A stretch of 45,652 bases of DNA from an uncultured Porphyromonadaceae bacterium (GTDB lineage: Bacteria > Bacteroidota > Bacteroidia > Bacteroidales > Muribaculaceae). A program made the position numbers and the translations under genes. Below the pieces are notes generated by a model that saw nothing but the letters and a program-made list of their open reading frames with translations, ran no database searches and was not told the origin of the DNA. The stretch covers positions 1 through 45,652 of the forward strand of contig USMC01000023.1 of the NCBI GenBank assembly GCA_900555715.1, given 5' to 3'. Below, in pieces: positions 7,557 through 16,805 of this stretch (positions within the stretch are counted from its first letter, which is position 1; every line of letters begins with the position of its first letter).

Positions 7557-8785
7557 TCAATATCGGCAGAATCCATGGCATAGTGGATTCTGCCGTTCCA
7601 TATCTGCGCGGAGCCGATATGCTCGGCGTTCCCGCAACAGCCGATAACGCATATATACGTATCATCGACGGTGTTATCGACGAGATCGGAACTATGGATT
7701 CCTGTCCCGCTCCGCTCGCCGGCGAAGACCTGACTGACGCCGGCGGAGGAATCGTCATTCCCGCTTTCTGCGACTCACACACGCATATCATCTATGCCGG
7801 AAGCCGCGAGGGGGAATTTGTCGATAAAATCAAAGGACTGAGCTATGAGGAGATTGCCCGCCGCGGAGGAGGCATCCTCAATTCCGCCGACCGTCTGCAC
7901 GATACACCCGAAGACGAACTTTTCGAGTCGGCGCTCTGCCGTGCCAGGCTGATGATGGAGCGCGGCACGTGTGCTTTCGAAGTGAAGACCGGCTACGGAC
8001 TCAACACAGCCGACGAACTCAAGATGCTGCGTGTTGCTGCACGGCTGCGTGATGCTGTCGAAGCCCGTGTGAAAATCACCTTCCTCGGCGCACATGCAGT
8101 AGCTCGGGCTTACAAGGGACGTCAGAGCGAATATGTCGACATGCTCATTTCAGAAATGCTGCCGGCTATAGCAGCGGAAGGTATAGCCGACTATGTCGAC
8201 GTGTTCTGCGACACGGGTTTCTTTACTCCGGAGGAGACTACGCGAATCATCGAAGCGGCGGCGCCGCTGGGCATGCTTCCCAAGATCCATGCCAACGAAC
8301 TTGGCGTTTCCGGCGGCGTTCAGGCGGGCGTCCGTGGCGGAGCTGTGTCGGTCGACCATCTTGAGCAGATAGGCGACGAGGAGATTGCTATGCTTGCGTC
8401 GTCGTCCACAGTCGCAACAATGCTCCCCGGCGCTTCATTCTTCTCGCGTCTTCCTTTCGGCAAGGCCCGTCAGGCTGTCGACAGCGGCGCAATACTTGCC
8501 TTGGCGAGTGATTATAATCCCGGTTCGTCGCCGTCGGGCGACATGCGCTTTGTAATGGCTTTAGGATGTATACGGATGGGTCTGCTGCCTGCCGAAGCTC
8601 TCACAGCGTGCACTCTCAACGGTGCTGCCGCCATGCAGCTCGGAAACCGCTGCGGCGCCATAGCTCCCGGACGCGACGCGTCGCTGATAGTGGTGCGCCC
8701 CGGTGTATCGCTTGACTATATCCCGTATGCATATACCGAACCTTTCATCAGTCATGTGTTTGCCTGCGGAAAGCAGATAGTATGA
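7547..8785 (+). CDS. hutI: Imidazolonepropionase
   Basis: It hydrolyses 4-imidazolone-5-propionate to N-formimino-L-glutamate, the substrate of FtcD encoded three genes upstream. It is an amidohydrolase-fold metalloenzyme. The metal-binding HTH occurs in CDSHTHIIYAG, the later histidines in FLGAHAV and KIHANELG, and the aspartate in ALASDYNPGSSP. The 412-aa length is standard. Its ATG lies inside the last codons of hutH (ATGTATGTAA). It is the last gene of the operon. No hut regulator or histidine transporter is encoded in the window. Confidence 0.96.
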   Translation: MYVINIGRIHGIVDSAVPYLRGADMLGVPATADNAYIRIIDGVIDEIGTMDSCPAPLAGEDLTDAGGGIVIPAFCDSHTHIIYAGSREGEFVDKIKGLSYEEIARRGGGILNSADRLHDTPEDELFESALCRARLMMERGTCAFEVKTGYGLNTADELKMLRVAARLRDAVEARVKITFLGAHAVARAYKGRQSEYVDMLISEMLPAIAAEGIADYVDVFCDTGFFTPEETTRIIEAAAPLGMLPKIHANELGVSGGVQAGVRGGAVSVDHLEQIGDEEIAMLASSSTVATMLPGASFFSRLPFGKARQAVDSGAILALASDYNPGSSPSGDMRFVMALGCIRMGLLPAEALTACTLNGAAAMQLGNRCGAIAPGRDASLIVVRPGVSLDYIPYAYTEPFISHVFACGKQIV

Positions 8786-8872
8786 CAGGATTGTGGTTTG
8801 CGAAGATTCTAAAAAATCTAAAAATATAATTATCCGTATGTGTTTGTGTGTGAAAAATTGAAAAAAATAATG

Positions 8873-8880
8873 TACTTTTG
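8873..8880 (+). promoter_or_regulatory. -7 promoter box of the TonB receptor operon
   Basis: TACTTTTG fits TAnnTTTG and lies 89 nt before the ATG at 8970. It implies a leader of about 85 nt. The -33 region is a GTGTG-rich stretch (8841-8850) without a clean TTTG at the ideal distance. Confidence 0.6.
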
Positions 8881-8969
8881 TGGCAACGTTCGCTGTGCGG
8901 GCTTCTTGTGGCTATGTAAAGACTAAAACAAAGTATATATACCAATTACTCACCAACTCAACACATCAA

Positions 8970-11702
8970 ATGAGACGACTCTTAACGGTTATGACAATGC
9001 TGTGGCTCGTGGGAGCATACGCTTTTGCAGCTGGCGGCATTATGACATGCAATGGAACGGTAGTCGACGAGAACGGAGAGCCCATCGTGGGCGCCAGCAT
9101 CGTCATTACCGACGGTAAAGCTCTCGGCACGTCAGATGTCAACGGACATTTCACTGTCAAAGCTCCCGACAACACCAAATCGCTGACCTTCAGCTATGTC
9201 GGCTATGAAAAGCGCACTGAAAAAGCTCAGCCGCGCATGGGAACCATCCGTCTGGAACCCTCTTCCGAAATCCTCAACGACGTTGTCGTCACTCAGTCGC
9301 TGGCACGCACACGCCAGACACCTGTGGCTGTGTCGCAGGTCAACAAGGCTGAAATCGACATCAAGCTCGGTACACAGGAACTTCCCGAAATTCTCAATAC
9401 AACCCCCGGCGTCTGGGCTACGAAAGACGGCGGCGGTTTCGGCGATGCCAAAATCAACATGCGCGGCTTCAAGAGCGCGAATGTGGCTGTCCTCGTAAAT
9501 GGTATTCCTGTCAACGACATGGAGTGGGGCGGTGTATACTGGAGCAACTGGGCAGGTCTGTCCGACGTCGCTTCCAACATCCAGACCCAGCGCGGTCTTG
9601 GCGCTGCCATCCTCTCGGCGCCCTCGATCGGCGGTACCATCAACATCACAACCCAGAGCCTCGACGCTGAGAAAGGCGGACGTGTATGGTACGGCATGGG
9701 CAATGACGGTATGAACGAATACGGCATGAAGGTCAGCACCGGTCTGATGAAGAACGGATGGGCTATCACAGTTCTCGGATCGCACCGCTGGGGCGACGGA
9801 TATGTACAGGGTCTGTGGTATAAATCGTACAACTACTTCGTCAATATCTCAAAGAAAATCAACGACAAGCACCAGCTGTCGCTCACGGCCTTCGGCGCTC
9901 CTCAGCAGCACAACAAACGTTCCAGCCAGGACGGACTTACTATCATGAACTATCAGACTCTCGCCAAGAACTATATGAACGGCGAAAGCCCCTACAAGTA
10001 CAACCCGACATTCGGCTACGGTCTCGACGGTCAGCAGCGTTCCTCCAACCTCAACACTTATCACAAACCCCAGATTTCGCTCGCTCACGTCTGGAAGATA
10101 GACAACAAGTCGAGCCTCTCGACAACCGTTTACGTATCTCTCGCCAGCGGCGGCGGATACAGCGGACAGGGACGTGGCACGTACAACGGCGAAAGCCTCT
10201 CCAATTCCAGCTGGTACGGCGCTTCAAAGGGTACGCCCAACACTCTCTTCCGCAACCCCGACGGCACTTTCGGATATAACCTCATCCAGCTTATGAACCG
10301 CGCCAGCACAACTGGCTCGAACATGGTGATGAGTGAATCGAACAACTCGCACAACTGGTACGGACTCATCTCGACATATCAGAACTCATTCTTCGACAAG
10401 AAGCTCAACGTCCTCGCCGGTATCGACCTTCGCTATTATGTAGGATATCACAACAACAAGATTGTCGACCTCTACGACGGCGAATACTTCATGGACGACA
10501 GCAGTCGCCGCAATGTCAAGGTTGAGAACAACGCCGCTGCAGCCGATCCGATGTGGAAATATCAGAAACTCGGTGTGGGCGATGTCGTTTACCGCGACTA
10601 TGTCGGCTATACAAACCAGGAAGGCGTTTACGCTCAGGCAGAATACACAATGCTGAACAAGAAACTCAACCTCGTGCTCTCCGGCTCTCTGAACAATACC
10701 GGCTACCAGCGTGTCGACCATTTCTATTATGACAAACAGCACGAAAAATCGAAGACATACAACTTCATCGGCGGTACAGTAAAATTCGGTGCAAACTACA
10801 ACATCGACCGTCACAATAACGTCTTCGCCAACGTAGGTTACATCAGCCGCGCTCCGTTCTTCAGCCAGGGCGTCTTCCTGAGTTCGGCAGTGTCGAACGC
10901 CGCCAACCCCGATCCCGTCAATGAGAAAGTGTTCTCTGCCGAAGTTGGCTACGGATTCGGTTCGCGTCAGTTCTCTGCTCAGGTCAATGCATACTATACA
11001 AAGTGGCTCGACAAGACAACCACACGCTCCGGTGAAATCACCAGCGGCGAATATGCCGGCGACCGCTACTATATGAACATGACAGGCGTCGACGCACGCC
11101 ACATGGGTATAGAGCTCAATTTTACATACATTCCTACAAACTGGCTCGAAATCAACGGTATGCTCTCATGGGGCGACTACACCTGGGTGAACAATCCGAC
11201 CGGCTACTTCTACAATCAGAGCGGTCAGCCGCTTAAAGACCTCAAGGGTAATCCTGCGTCGGGCATCCTTGCCGAAGACCACGCAAAGGCAACGCTTATG
11301 CAGGATAAAATCAAGGTCGGCGGCTCGGCTCAGACTACCGCTGCTCTCAGCGCACAGTTCAAGCCCTTCAAAGGCTTCCGCATAGGTGCCGACTGGAAAG
11401 TCGCAGCACGTAACTATTCCGACTACACCATCAGCAGCAGCTCTTACTCCGCAAACAAGGAAATCAAGCTCGGTCATCCCTGGGAAATTCCATGGGGCAA
11501 TCAGCTCGACCTCAACGCTTCCTATCGCTTCAAGATCGGTGACGTGGACGCTACTCTCTTCGGTAACCTCCACAACCTCTTCGACTACCGCTACATGATT
11601 GACGCGACACAGGAATCCGGAGTCGACGGCCGATGGGACAATGTCTACGGCTTCTATTGCTTCGGGCGAACATATTCCATGAAACTTCGTATTAACTTCT
11701 AA
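8970..11702 (+). CDS. TonB-dependent outer-membrane receptor with carboxypeptidase-regulatory domain
   Basis: This is a 910-aa outer-membrane transporter driven by TonB-ExbBD. The ATG at 8970 is preferred because it directly precedes a signal peptide (RRLLTVMTMLWLVGAYAFAA). The frame is open back to 8880, but that stretch overlaps the promoter. After the signal come a carboxypeptidase-D regulatory-like domain (GTVVDENGEPIVGASIVIT through FSYVGYEKRTEK), a plug domain (NDVVVTQSLARTRQTPVAVS, then INMRGFKSANVAVLVNGIPV) and a 22-strand-type barrel ending in aromatic Phe (KLRINF). It is not flanked by a SusD homologue. The partner is the lipoprotein 18 nt downstream. The substrate cannot be told from sequence. 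Confidence 0.92.
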   Translation: MRRLLTVMTMLWLVGAYAFAAGGIMTCNGTVVDENGEPIVGASIVITDGKALGTSDVNGHFTVKAPDNTKSLTFSYVGYEKRTEKAQPRMGTIRLEPSSEILNDVVVTQSLARTRQTPVAVSQVNKAEIDIKLGTQELPEILNTTPGVWATKDGGGFGDAKINMRGFKSANVAVLVNGIPVNDMEWGGVYWSNWAGLSDVASNIQTQRGLGAAILSAPSIGGTINITTQSLDAEKGGRVWYGMGNDGMNEYGMKVSTGLMKNGWAITVLGSHRWGDGYVQGLWYKSYNYFVNISKKINDKHQLSLTAFGAPQQHNKRSSQDGLTIMNYQTLAKNYMNGESPYKYNPTFGYGLDGQQRSSNLNTYHKPQISLAHVWKIDNKSSLSTTVYVSLASGGGYSGQGRGTYNGESLSNSSWYGASKGTPNTLFRNPDGTFGYNLIQLMNRASTTGSNMVMSESNNSHNWYGLISTYQNSFFDKKLNVLAGIDLRYYVGYHNNKIVDLYDGEYFMDDSSRRNVKVENNAAAADPMWKYQKLGVGDVVYRDYVGYTNQEGVYAQAEYTMLNKKLNLVLSGSLNNTGYQRVDHFYYDKQHEKSKTYNFIGGTVKFGANYNIDRHNNVFANVGYISRAPFFSQGVFLSSAVSNAANPDPVNEKVFSAEVGYGFGSRQFSAQVNAYYTKWLDKTTTRSGEITSGEYAGDRYYMNMTGVDARHMGIELNFTYIPTNWLEINGMLSWGDYTWVNNPTGYFYNQSGQPLKDLKGNPASGILAEDHAKATLMQDKIKVGGSAQTTAALSAQFKPFKGFRIGADWKVAARNYSDYTISSSSYSANKEIKLGHPWEIPWGNQLDLNASYRFKIGDVDATLFGNLHNLFDYRYMIDATQESGVDGRWDNVYGFYCFGRTYSMKLRINF

Positions 11703-11720
11703 GCAAGCAAATCCAAAATT

Positions 11721-13571
11721 ATGAAAATCAAGATATATTCCAAGGCACTGCTCGCACTCGCACTGGCAGCTACTGTCACCGCTTGCGACGAAAACGCATG
11801 GAACGACCATCTGGACGGCTTCAAGGACCTCAACGATGCCCCGATAGCCAACAAACAGTCTTTGAAATATACTCTCACCGACGCAGAGTATAAGACTATC
11901 GCCGATATGGATGCAAACAAGGCTATCGCCGGCAATGAAGGCGCCGAGGCGCTTGCCGCTGTAGGCACGCTCAAACGCTTCTCGGCAGAAGCTCCCGCCG
12001 CAACATATCTTCCCGCATTCCTCAGCTCCACAAGCTTCCCTTACTTCACTCTCACCGAAGGTTCCACTATCGAGCTTACATACAACATGGCTCAGGAAGA
12101 ACCCGAAGACTTCGTCGCAGCGCAGAATGTGCAGACATTCAAGGTCACAGACGACATGTATGCCGACGACGTATGGGGCTCTGAAAATTATGTGAATGCC
12201 TTCGCTCCCTCGATGCCCGCTGCCGACTATCTGCCGTCGCTTCTTGCCGACTATGTCGACCACAACAAGGCTAAATACTGCATCGTCAGCTATAATCAGG
12301 CTACTCAGGAGCCCGTCTTCGGCGGTGGTGCCGATGTACCTCAGGCTCCTACATACAACATGCTCTCCGAAGAGCTCACCGAAATGCCCGCCGACTGGAC
12401 AATAGACAACGTCTCCCTCGGAGAAGGCATCACATACGTATGGTCGTGGAAAGTATATAGCGGCGCCGGATATCTCAACGCTTCGTCATACGCCGGCGGA
12501 GCTAAGGCTTCCGAAGCTTACATCGCTTCGCCCGTGCTTGATCTGAGCGGCTCGGCTGAGTGGAGTTTCAGCTTCGACCACGCCGCTAGATTCCAGACCA
12601 CTCTCAGGACTCTCTGCGGAGTTGCTGTCCGCGAGGAAGGCGCAAGCAGCTGGACTATGCTCGCTATCCCTACATGGCCAGAAGCAGGTGCATGGACTTT
12701 CGCAAACTCCGGAGATATCGACCTTTCCGCGTACAGCGGCAAGAAAATTCAGCTCGCTTTCAAATACGCTTCCACTGACGAAGGAGCCGACACATGGGAA
12801 ATCAAGAACCTCACCGTTGCGCCCAAGGCTGCCAAGAAGGCTGCTTCGCGCGCCGCTGCCTATGTGCCGACAGAGGTAGTGAACGTGGCATACGTATATA
12901 ACGGTTCTGCGTGGACTCCGGCTGCCAACTTCGTCACACTCAGTCCTGCCGACTACACAGCCATGGGACAGAGCCATGCCAACCTGAGCAAGGCTGAACC
13001 TTTCCTCTCGACGTACCTCAACCACAACTATCCCTACGCTTCCGACGGCGCAGTCAAGTATGTATACTGGCTCCACTATGCCAACAGCGCGACCAATTAC
13101 GAATGCTCCGCTTACAAATTCGCCGAGGGTGCGTGGGTTGCCGATTCCTTCGTAGAGGAAGTTACTGAACAGTATGTCCTCAACGAGGAAGGCAAATGGA
13201 TCTACGATCCAAATGCCGCCGGTTCCGCTGCCAACCCCTACACCGCATCGCAGGCCTTCGAAATCGCTTCCAAGATGAGCGATACCGCAACCCTTACGGA
13301 TGTATACGTCAAGGGTGTAATCACTGAAATCACTGAAATCAGCACCTCATACGGTAACGCAACCTACATCATCGCCGATGAACCCGGCGGTGAGGTGACG
13401 CTCACCATCTACCGCGGTATGTGGTTCAACGGCGAGAAGTTCACCAAGGAAGACCAGCTCAAGGTAGGCGACGAAGTCGTTGTCTTAGGTAACCTCATAA
13501 ACTACAAGGGTGATACTCCCGAAATGGCTCAGAGAAACCAAATTGTCAGCCTCAACGGTGAAACTCTTTAA
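11721..13571 (+). CDS. Surface lipoprotein with choice-of-anchor-type and OB-fold domains
   Basis: This is a 616-aa lipoprotein. A lipobox VTAC places the lipidated Cys at residue 22, and it is followed by DEN, an acidic start typical of Bacteroidota surface-export signals. The mid-region (about residues 215-370) has a jelly-roll choice-of-anchor pattern (ASPVLDLSGSAEWSFSFDHA, WEIKNLTVAP). The C-terminal about 110 residues (PYTASQAFEIASK, VYVKGVITEITEIS, YIIADEPGGEVTLTIYRG, GDEVVVLGNLINYKG) look like a bacterial OB-fold domain of the DUF6359/DUF5689 type. It lies 18 nt after the TonB receptor and is probably its ligand-binding or accessory partner. The ligand is unknown. Confidence 0.85.
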   Translation: MKIKIYSKALLALALAATVTACDENAWNDHLDGFKDLNDAPIANKQSLKYTLTDAEYKTIADMDANKAIAGNEGAEALAAVGTLKRFSAEAPAATYLPAFLSSTSFPYFTLTEGSTIELTYNMAQEEPEDFVAAQNVQTFKVTDDMYADDVWGSENYVNAFAPSMPAADYLPSLLADYVDHNKAKYCIVSYNQATQEPVFGGGADVPQAPTYNMLSEELTEMPADWTIDNVSLGEGITYVWSWKVYSGAGYLNASSYAGGAKASEAYIASPVLDLSGSAEWSFSFDHAARFQTTLRTLCGVAVREEGASSWTMLAIPTWPEAGAWTFANSGDIDLSAYSGKKIQLAFKYASTDEGADTWEIKNLTVAPKAAKKAASRAAAYVPTEVVNVAYVYNGSAWTPAANFVTLSPADYTAMGQSHANLSKAEPFLSTYLNHNYPYASDGAVKYVYWLHYANSATNYECSAYKFAEGAWVADSFVEEVTEQYVLNEEGKWIYDPNAAGSAANPYTASQAFEIASKMSDTATLTDVYVKGVITEITEISTSYGNATYIIADEPGGEVTLTIYRGMWFNGEKFTKEDQLKVGDEVVVLGNLINYKGDTPEMAQRNQIVSLNGETL

Positions 13572-13587
13572 TTGATGTCAATATTAT

Positions 13588-13624
13588 ACCGGGGGCTGTC
13601 GATAACCGTCAGCCCCCGGTTTTT
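13588..13624 (+). terminator. Strong intrinsic terminator
   Basis: ACCGGGGGCTG (13588-13598) pairs with CAGCCCCCGGT (13610-13620) around an 11-nt loop, followed by a T run. It ends the TonB receptor/lipoprotein transcript 17 nt after the stop. Confidence 0.92.
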
Positions 13625-13638
13625 ATCTTAAAACTACA

Positions 13639-14187
13639 ATGAAAGTATATACACGCACCGGCGACGGAGGAACAACATCGCTCGTCGGAGGTTCGCGGGT
13701 GCCGAAATTCTCGCCGCGTCTCGAAGCTTACGGTACTGTCGATGAACTCAATTCGTGGCTCGGGCTTCTCAATGCTTCCGATGCTCTTCCGGCAGACGCT
13801 CACGCGACGCTGCTGGCTGTAATGAACAATCTTTTCAATGTCGGTTCCGCGCTTGCCACCGAACCTGAATCGAAATGGCAGCCCGCACCGTTCCCCGACA
13901 GTGCCACTGAAGACCTTGAGAAGGCTATCGACGCGTTGGAGGAAACGCTGCCGCGACACAACAGTTTCATTCTTCCCGGCGGACATGCCGATGCCGCCCG
14001 GGCAAACATTGCCCGGACAGTGGCGCGCCGTGCCGAGCGACGCATACTGTCTCTTGCGCAGGAAGTGGATGTCGACCCGGCGATAGTGCGCTATGTCAAT
14101 CGCCTGAGCGACTATCTTTTTGTCCTCTCGCGTGCAATCAACGCCCGCGCAGGCGTTCCCGAAGTGTTCTGGCAGTCGCCCAGGTAG
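13639..14187 (+). CDS. PduO-type cob(I)alamin adenosyltransferase
   Basis: It transfers the 5'-deoxyadenosyl group of ATP to cob(I)alamin, giving adenosylcobalamin. The N-terminal ATP-binding signature (KVYTRTGDGGTTSLVGGSR, then YGTVDELNSWLG) and the helix motif ARANIARTVARRAER identify the PduO/MMAB family rather than CobA/BtuR. The length of 182 aa is normal. It is a single gene between the terminator at 13588-13624 and the convergent rfbB, whose stop is 1 nt away. No promoter box was recognised in the 14 nt after the terminator. No cobalamin riboswitch is visible. Confidence 0.92.
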   Translation: MKVYTRTGDGGTTSLVGGSRVPKFSPRLEAYGTVDELNSWLGLLNASDALPADAHATLLAVMNNLFNVGSALATEPESKWQPAPFPDSATEDLEKAIDALEETLPRHNSFILPGGHADAARANIARTVARRAERRILSLAQEVDVDPAIVRYVNRLSDYLFVLSRAINARAGVPEVFWQSPR

Positions 14188-14188
14188 C

Positions 14189-15325
14189 CTATCTGTCCTG
14201 ATACATCTCTTCGTAGTAGCGCATATAGTCGCCGGAAGTGATGTTGTCAAGCCACTGCTGGTTGTCGAGATACCAGCGGACTGTGCGTTCTATGCCTTCC
14301 TCGAACTGCAGCGACGGTTCCCATCCGAGTTCGCGCTGGAGCTTGCGGGAATCTATGGCATAACGCATGTCGTGCCCCGGACGGTCGGTGACGAAGGTGA
14401 TAAGATCCATATCCTCGTCTTCGCGGCGTCCTAAAAGGCGGTCGACTGTCCTGATTACAACTTTGATAAGATCGATATTTTTCCACTCGTTGAATCCGCC
14501 GATGTTGTATGTCTCGGCAATCTTTCCGCGATGGAAGATGGTGTCGATGGCGCGCGCGTGGTCTTCGACGTAGAGCCAGTCGCGCACGTTTTCGCCTTTC
14601 CCGTAGACAGGCAGCGGACGCCGGTGGCGGATATTGTTGATAAAAAGGGGAATGAGTTTCTCGGGGAATTGGTATGGTCCGTAGTTGTTGGAACAGTTTG
14701 TCACCACCACAGGCATACCGTAGGTGTCGTGGTAGGAGCGAACGAAGTGATCGCTCGACGCCTTCGATGCCGAATAAGGGCTGTGAGGGTCGTATTTTGT
14801 CGCTTCGGTGAAGAAGATGTCGCCGTAAGCCTCATGGTCCGTTCCGGCGGAAGCCTTGGTGGAAAACGGCGCCGGAATACCGCCTGGATGTGTGAGTTCG
14901 AGGGCTCCGTACACTTCGTCGGTGGAAATGTGGTAGAAAAGCTTGCCGTCGTATCGTTCAGGCAGCGATTCCCAGCGCTCCCTGGCTGCCTGAAGTAGCG
15001 AGAGAGTGCCCATCACATTGGTGCGGGCGAAGGTGAAGGGATCTTTTATGGAACGGTCGACGTGGCTTTCGGCGGCAAGATTTATGATGCCGTCGATTTC
15101 GTAGTCGTTCATAACCCGGCGCATAGCGTCGAGGTCGGCGATATCGGCACGTACAAAGACGTAGTTAGGCTTATTTTCGATGTCGCGCAGGTTGTCGAGG
15201 TTGCCTGCGTAGGTGAGTTTATCGAGATTTACGATGCGGTATTCGGGATATTTGTTGACGAACAGCCTTACGACATGACTTCCGATGAAGCCTGCACCGC
15301 CGGTTATCAGTATGTTACGCTTCAT
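14189..15325 (-). CDS. rfbB: dTDP-glucose 4,6-dehydratase
   Basis: It is the second enzyme of dTDP-L-rhamnose synthesis: an NAD+-dependent dehydration of dTDP-glucose to dTDP-4-dehydro-6-deoxyglucose. The extended SDR features are GGAGFIGS at the N-terminus, the active-site region HISTDEVYG, and YSASKASSDH containing the catalytic YxxxK. The length of 378 aa is slightly longer than the usual about 350 aa. It is the last gene of the rfbA-C-D-B operon and its start overlaps the end of rfbD by 11 nt. Its stop abuts the convergent adenosyltransferase, with no room for a terminator between them. Confidence 0.96.
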   Translation of the reverse strand: MKRNILITGGAGFIGSHVVRLFVNKYPEYRIVNLDKLTYAGNLDNLRDIENKPNYVFVRADIADLDAMRRVMNDYEIDGIINLAAESHVDRSIKDPFTFARTNVMGTLSLLQAARERWESLPERYDGKLFYHISTDEVYGALELTHPGGIPAPFSTKASAGTDHEAYGDIFFTEATKYDPHSPYSASKASSDHFVRSYHDTYGMPVVVTNCSNNYGPYQFPEKLIPLFINNIRHRRPLPVYGKGENVRDWLYVEDHARAIDTIFHRGKIAETYNIGGFNEWKNIDLIKVVIRTVDRLLGRREDEDMDLITFVTDRPGHDMRYAIDSRKLQRELGWEPSLQFEEGIERTVRWYLDNQQWLDNITSGDYMRYYEEMYQDR

Positions 15326-16211
15326 TTGCTTTCAGATTTGCTATACATTTTTTTAAAGAGTCCGTCCAATAGGGAATCCGTATGCCGAACGTAGTTTTGA
15401 ACTTTGTCTTGTCAAGTACGGAATAGGACGGTCGCTTCACGGGCGACGGATACTCGTCGGAGTGGCACGGACGGATGTCGCAGGCAGTGTGCCCTGCATA
15501 TTCGGCTATCATCCGAGCAAAGTCGAACCACGAGCACACACCCTCGTTGGAGTAGTGGTAGATGCCCTCGTTGCCTTCATACATGCGGCGGTCGATTATT
15601 CTTACGATAGCATCCGCAAGGTCTCCGGCGTAAGTCGGCGTGCCTGCCTGGTCGAAGACAACCTGCAGTTGCGGCTTCGTGGCTGTAAGCGACAGCATCG
15701 TTTTGCAGAAGTTGCGCCCGAATTCGCTGTAGAGCCACGCTGTGCGGATGATGATGCTGCGGCATCCCGTGGCGGCGATAGCTTTCTCGCCGAGGAGTTT
15801 GGTAGCTCCGTAAACGCCCGTTGGGGTGCCCTGCTGATCTTCGCGGCACGGTGTGTTGTATGGCTCTTTACCGAATACGTAGTCGGTGGATATGTGTATG
15901 AGCAGCCCGTTGGCTTCTTTCATTGCGAGCGCAAGAATTTCAGGCGCTGCGGCGTTGAGCTTTTCGGCTATTGCCGCATTGCTTTCGGCGGCGTCGACAT
16001 TGGTGTATGCCGCGCAGTTGATGATGCATTTCACATCATTGTCTTTCACCATTCCGGAAACTGCGGCGGCGTCGGTGATGTCGAGAAGTTCTGTCTCGAC
16101 GCCGTTCTGTCCGGTGATGTCGGTGAAGATATATCTGTCGGATGCGCCTTCGCAGCGGAGGCGTATCTCATTGCCCAACTGTCCGTTAGCGCCGGTGACG
16201 AGTATGTTCAT
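15315..16211 (-). CDS. rfbD: dTDP-4-dehydrorhamnose reductase
   Basis: It is the final step of dTDP-L-rhamnose synthesis, an NAD(P)H reduction of dTDP-4-dehydrorhamnose. The N-terminus NILVTGANGQLGNEI is the Rossmann loop. HISTDYVFGKEPYNTPCRED and YGATKLLGEK (the YxxxK motif) are RmlD hallmarks. The length of 298 aa is typical. It overlaps rfbC by 4 nt and rfbB by 11 nt. Confidence 0.96.
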   Translation of the reverse strand: MNILVTGANGQLGNEIRLRCEGASDRYIFTDITGQNGVETELLDITDAAAVSGMVKDNDVKCIINCAAYTNVDAAESNAAIAEKLNAAAPEILALAMKEANGLLIHISTDYVFGKEPYNTPCREDQQGTPTGVYGATKLLGEKAIAATGCRSIIIRTAWLYSEFGRNFCKTMLSLTATKPQLQVVFDQAGTPTYAGDLADAIVRIIDRRMYEGNEGIYHYSNEGVCSWFDFARMIAEYAGHTACDIRPCHSDEYPSPVKRPSYSVLDKTKFKTTFGIRIPYWTDSLKKCIANLKANEA

Positions 16212-16783
16212 TCTGCGTAAGGGTCTTTGTTGAAGTCAAAAGGAGAATCGAAGTCGGCAAAAATCGGATGACGCGTGTCTTTTTCCGAAAGGATGGCTTT
16301 TGCGGGGTCTATGCGCCAGTCGATGCCGAGCGAGCTGTCGAGGATGGAGATTCCTCCTTCTGCCTGAGGTGCATAATAATTGTCGCATTTATATTGAAAT
16401 ACAGCCGTTTCCGAGAGCACTGCAAAACCGTGTGCAAAGCCGCGCGGAATGAATATCTGCAGCTTGTTGTCTTCGCTGAGTTCGACGGCGACATGTTGCC
16501 CGTATGTAGGCGAACCTTTGCGTATGTCAACGGCGACATCGAGCACTTTGCCGCGGACGCAGCGCACAAGTTTGCTCTGGCAGAACGGCGGACGCTGGAA
16601 ATGCAGCCCGCGGATAACGCCGTAGGACGAGCTTGATTCGTTGTCCTGAACGAAGCCGACAGTGCGCACGGCTTCGTCGAATACTTTCTTGGAGTAGGAT
16701 TCGAAAAGATAGCCGCGTGCGTCGGTGAAAATGCGCGGCTTGATAATTAATACTCCCTCTATATCGGTATTAATAATTTCCAT
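16208..16783 (-). CDS. rfbC: dTDP-4-dehydrorhamnose 3,5-epimerase
   Basis: It is a cupin-fold epimerase for the third step of dTDP-rhamnose synthesis. Visible motifs are FTDARGYLFESY, SSSYGVIRGLHFQRPP (with the catalytic-region histidine), KLVRCVRGKVLDVAVDIRKG and FIPRGFAHGFAVLSE. I chose the ATG at 16783 (191 aa). The frame continues upstream only to a GTG at 16795. It lies 22 nt after rfbA and overlaps rfbD by 4 nt. Confidence 0.95.
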   Translation of the reverse strand: MEIINTDIEGVLIIKPRIFTDARGYLFESYSKKVFDEAVRTVGFVQDNESSSSYGVIRGLHFQRPPFCQSKLVRCVRGKVLDVAVDIRKGSPTYGQHVAVELSEDNKLQIFIPRGFAHGFAVLSETAVFQYKCDNYYAPQAEGGISILDSSLGIDWRIDPAKAILSEKDTRHPIFADFDSPFDFNKDPYAE

Positions 16784-16805
16784 GCTGAAACTCACAATTC
16801 ACAAC

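Noticed and set aside
8807..8822. AGATT/AATCT mini-hairpin after hutI as a terminator
   Set aside because: Only 5 bp of AT-rich pairing with no T tract; too weak to call.
8880..13640. TonB receptor, lipoprotein and cobalamin adenosyltransferase as a B12 uptake locus
   Set aside because: A strong terminator separates the lipoprotein from the adenosyltransferase, no cobalamin riboswitch is visible upstream of the receptor, and the receptor is not BtuB-like in size or domain set.
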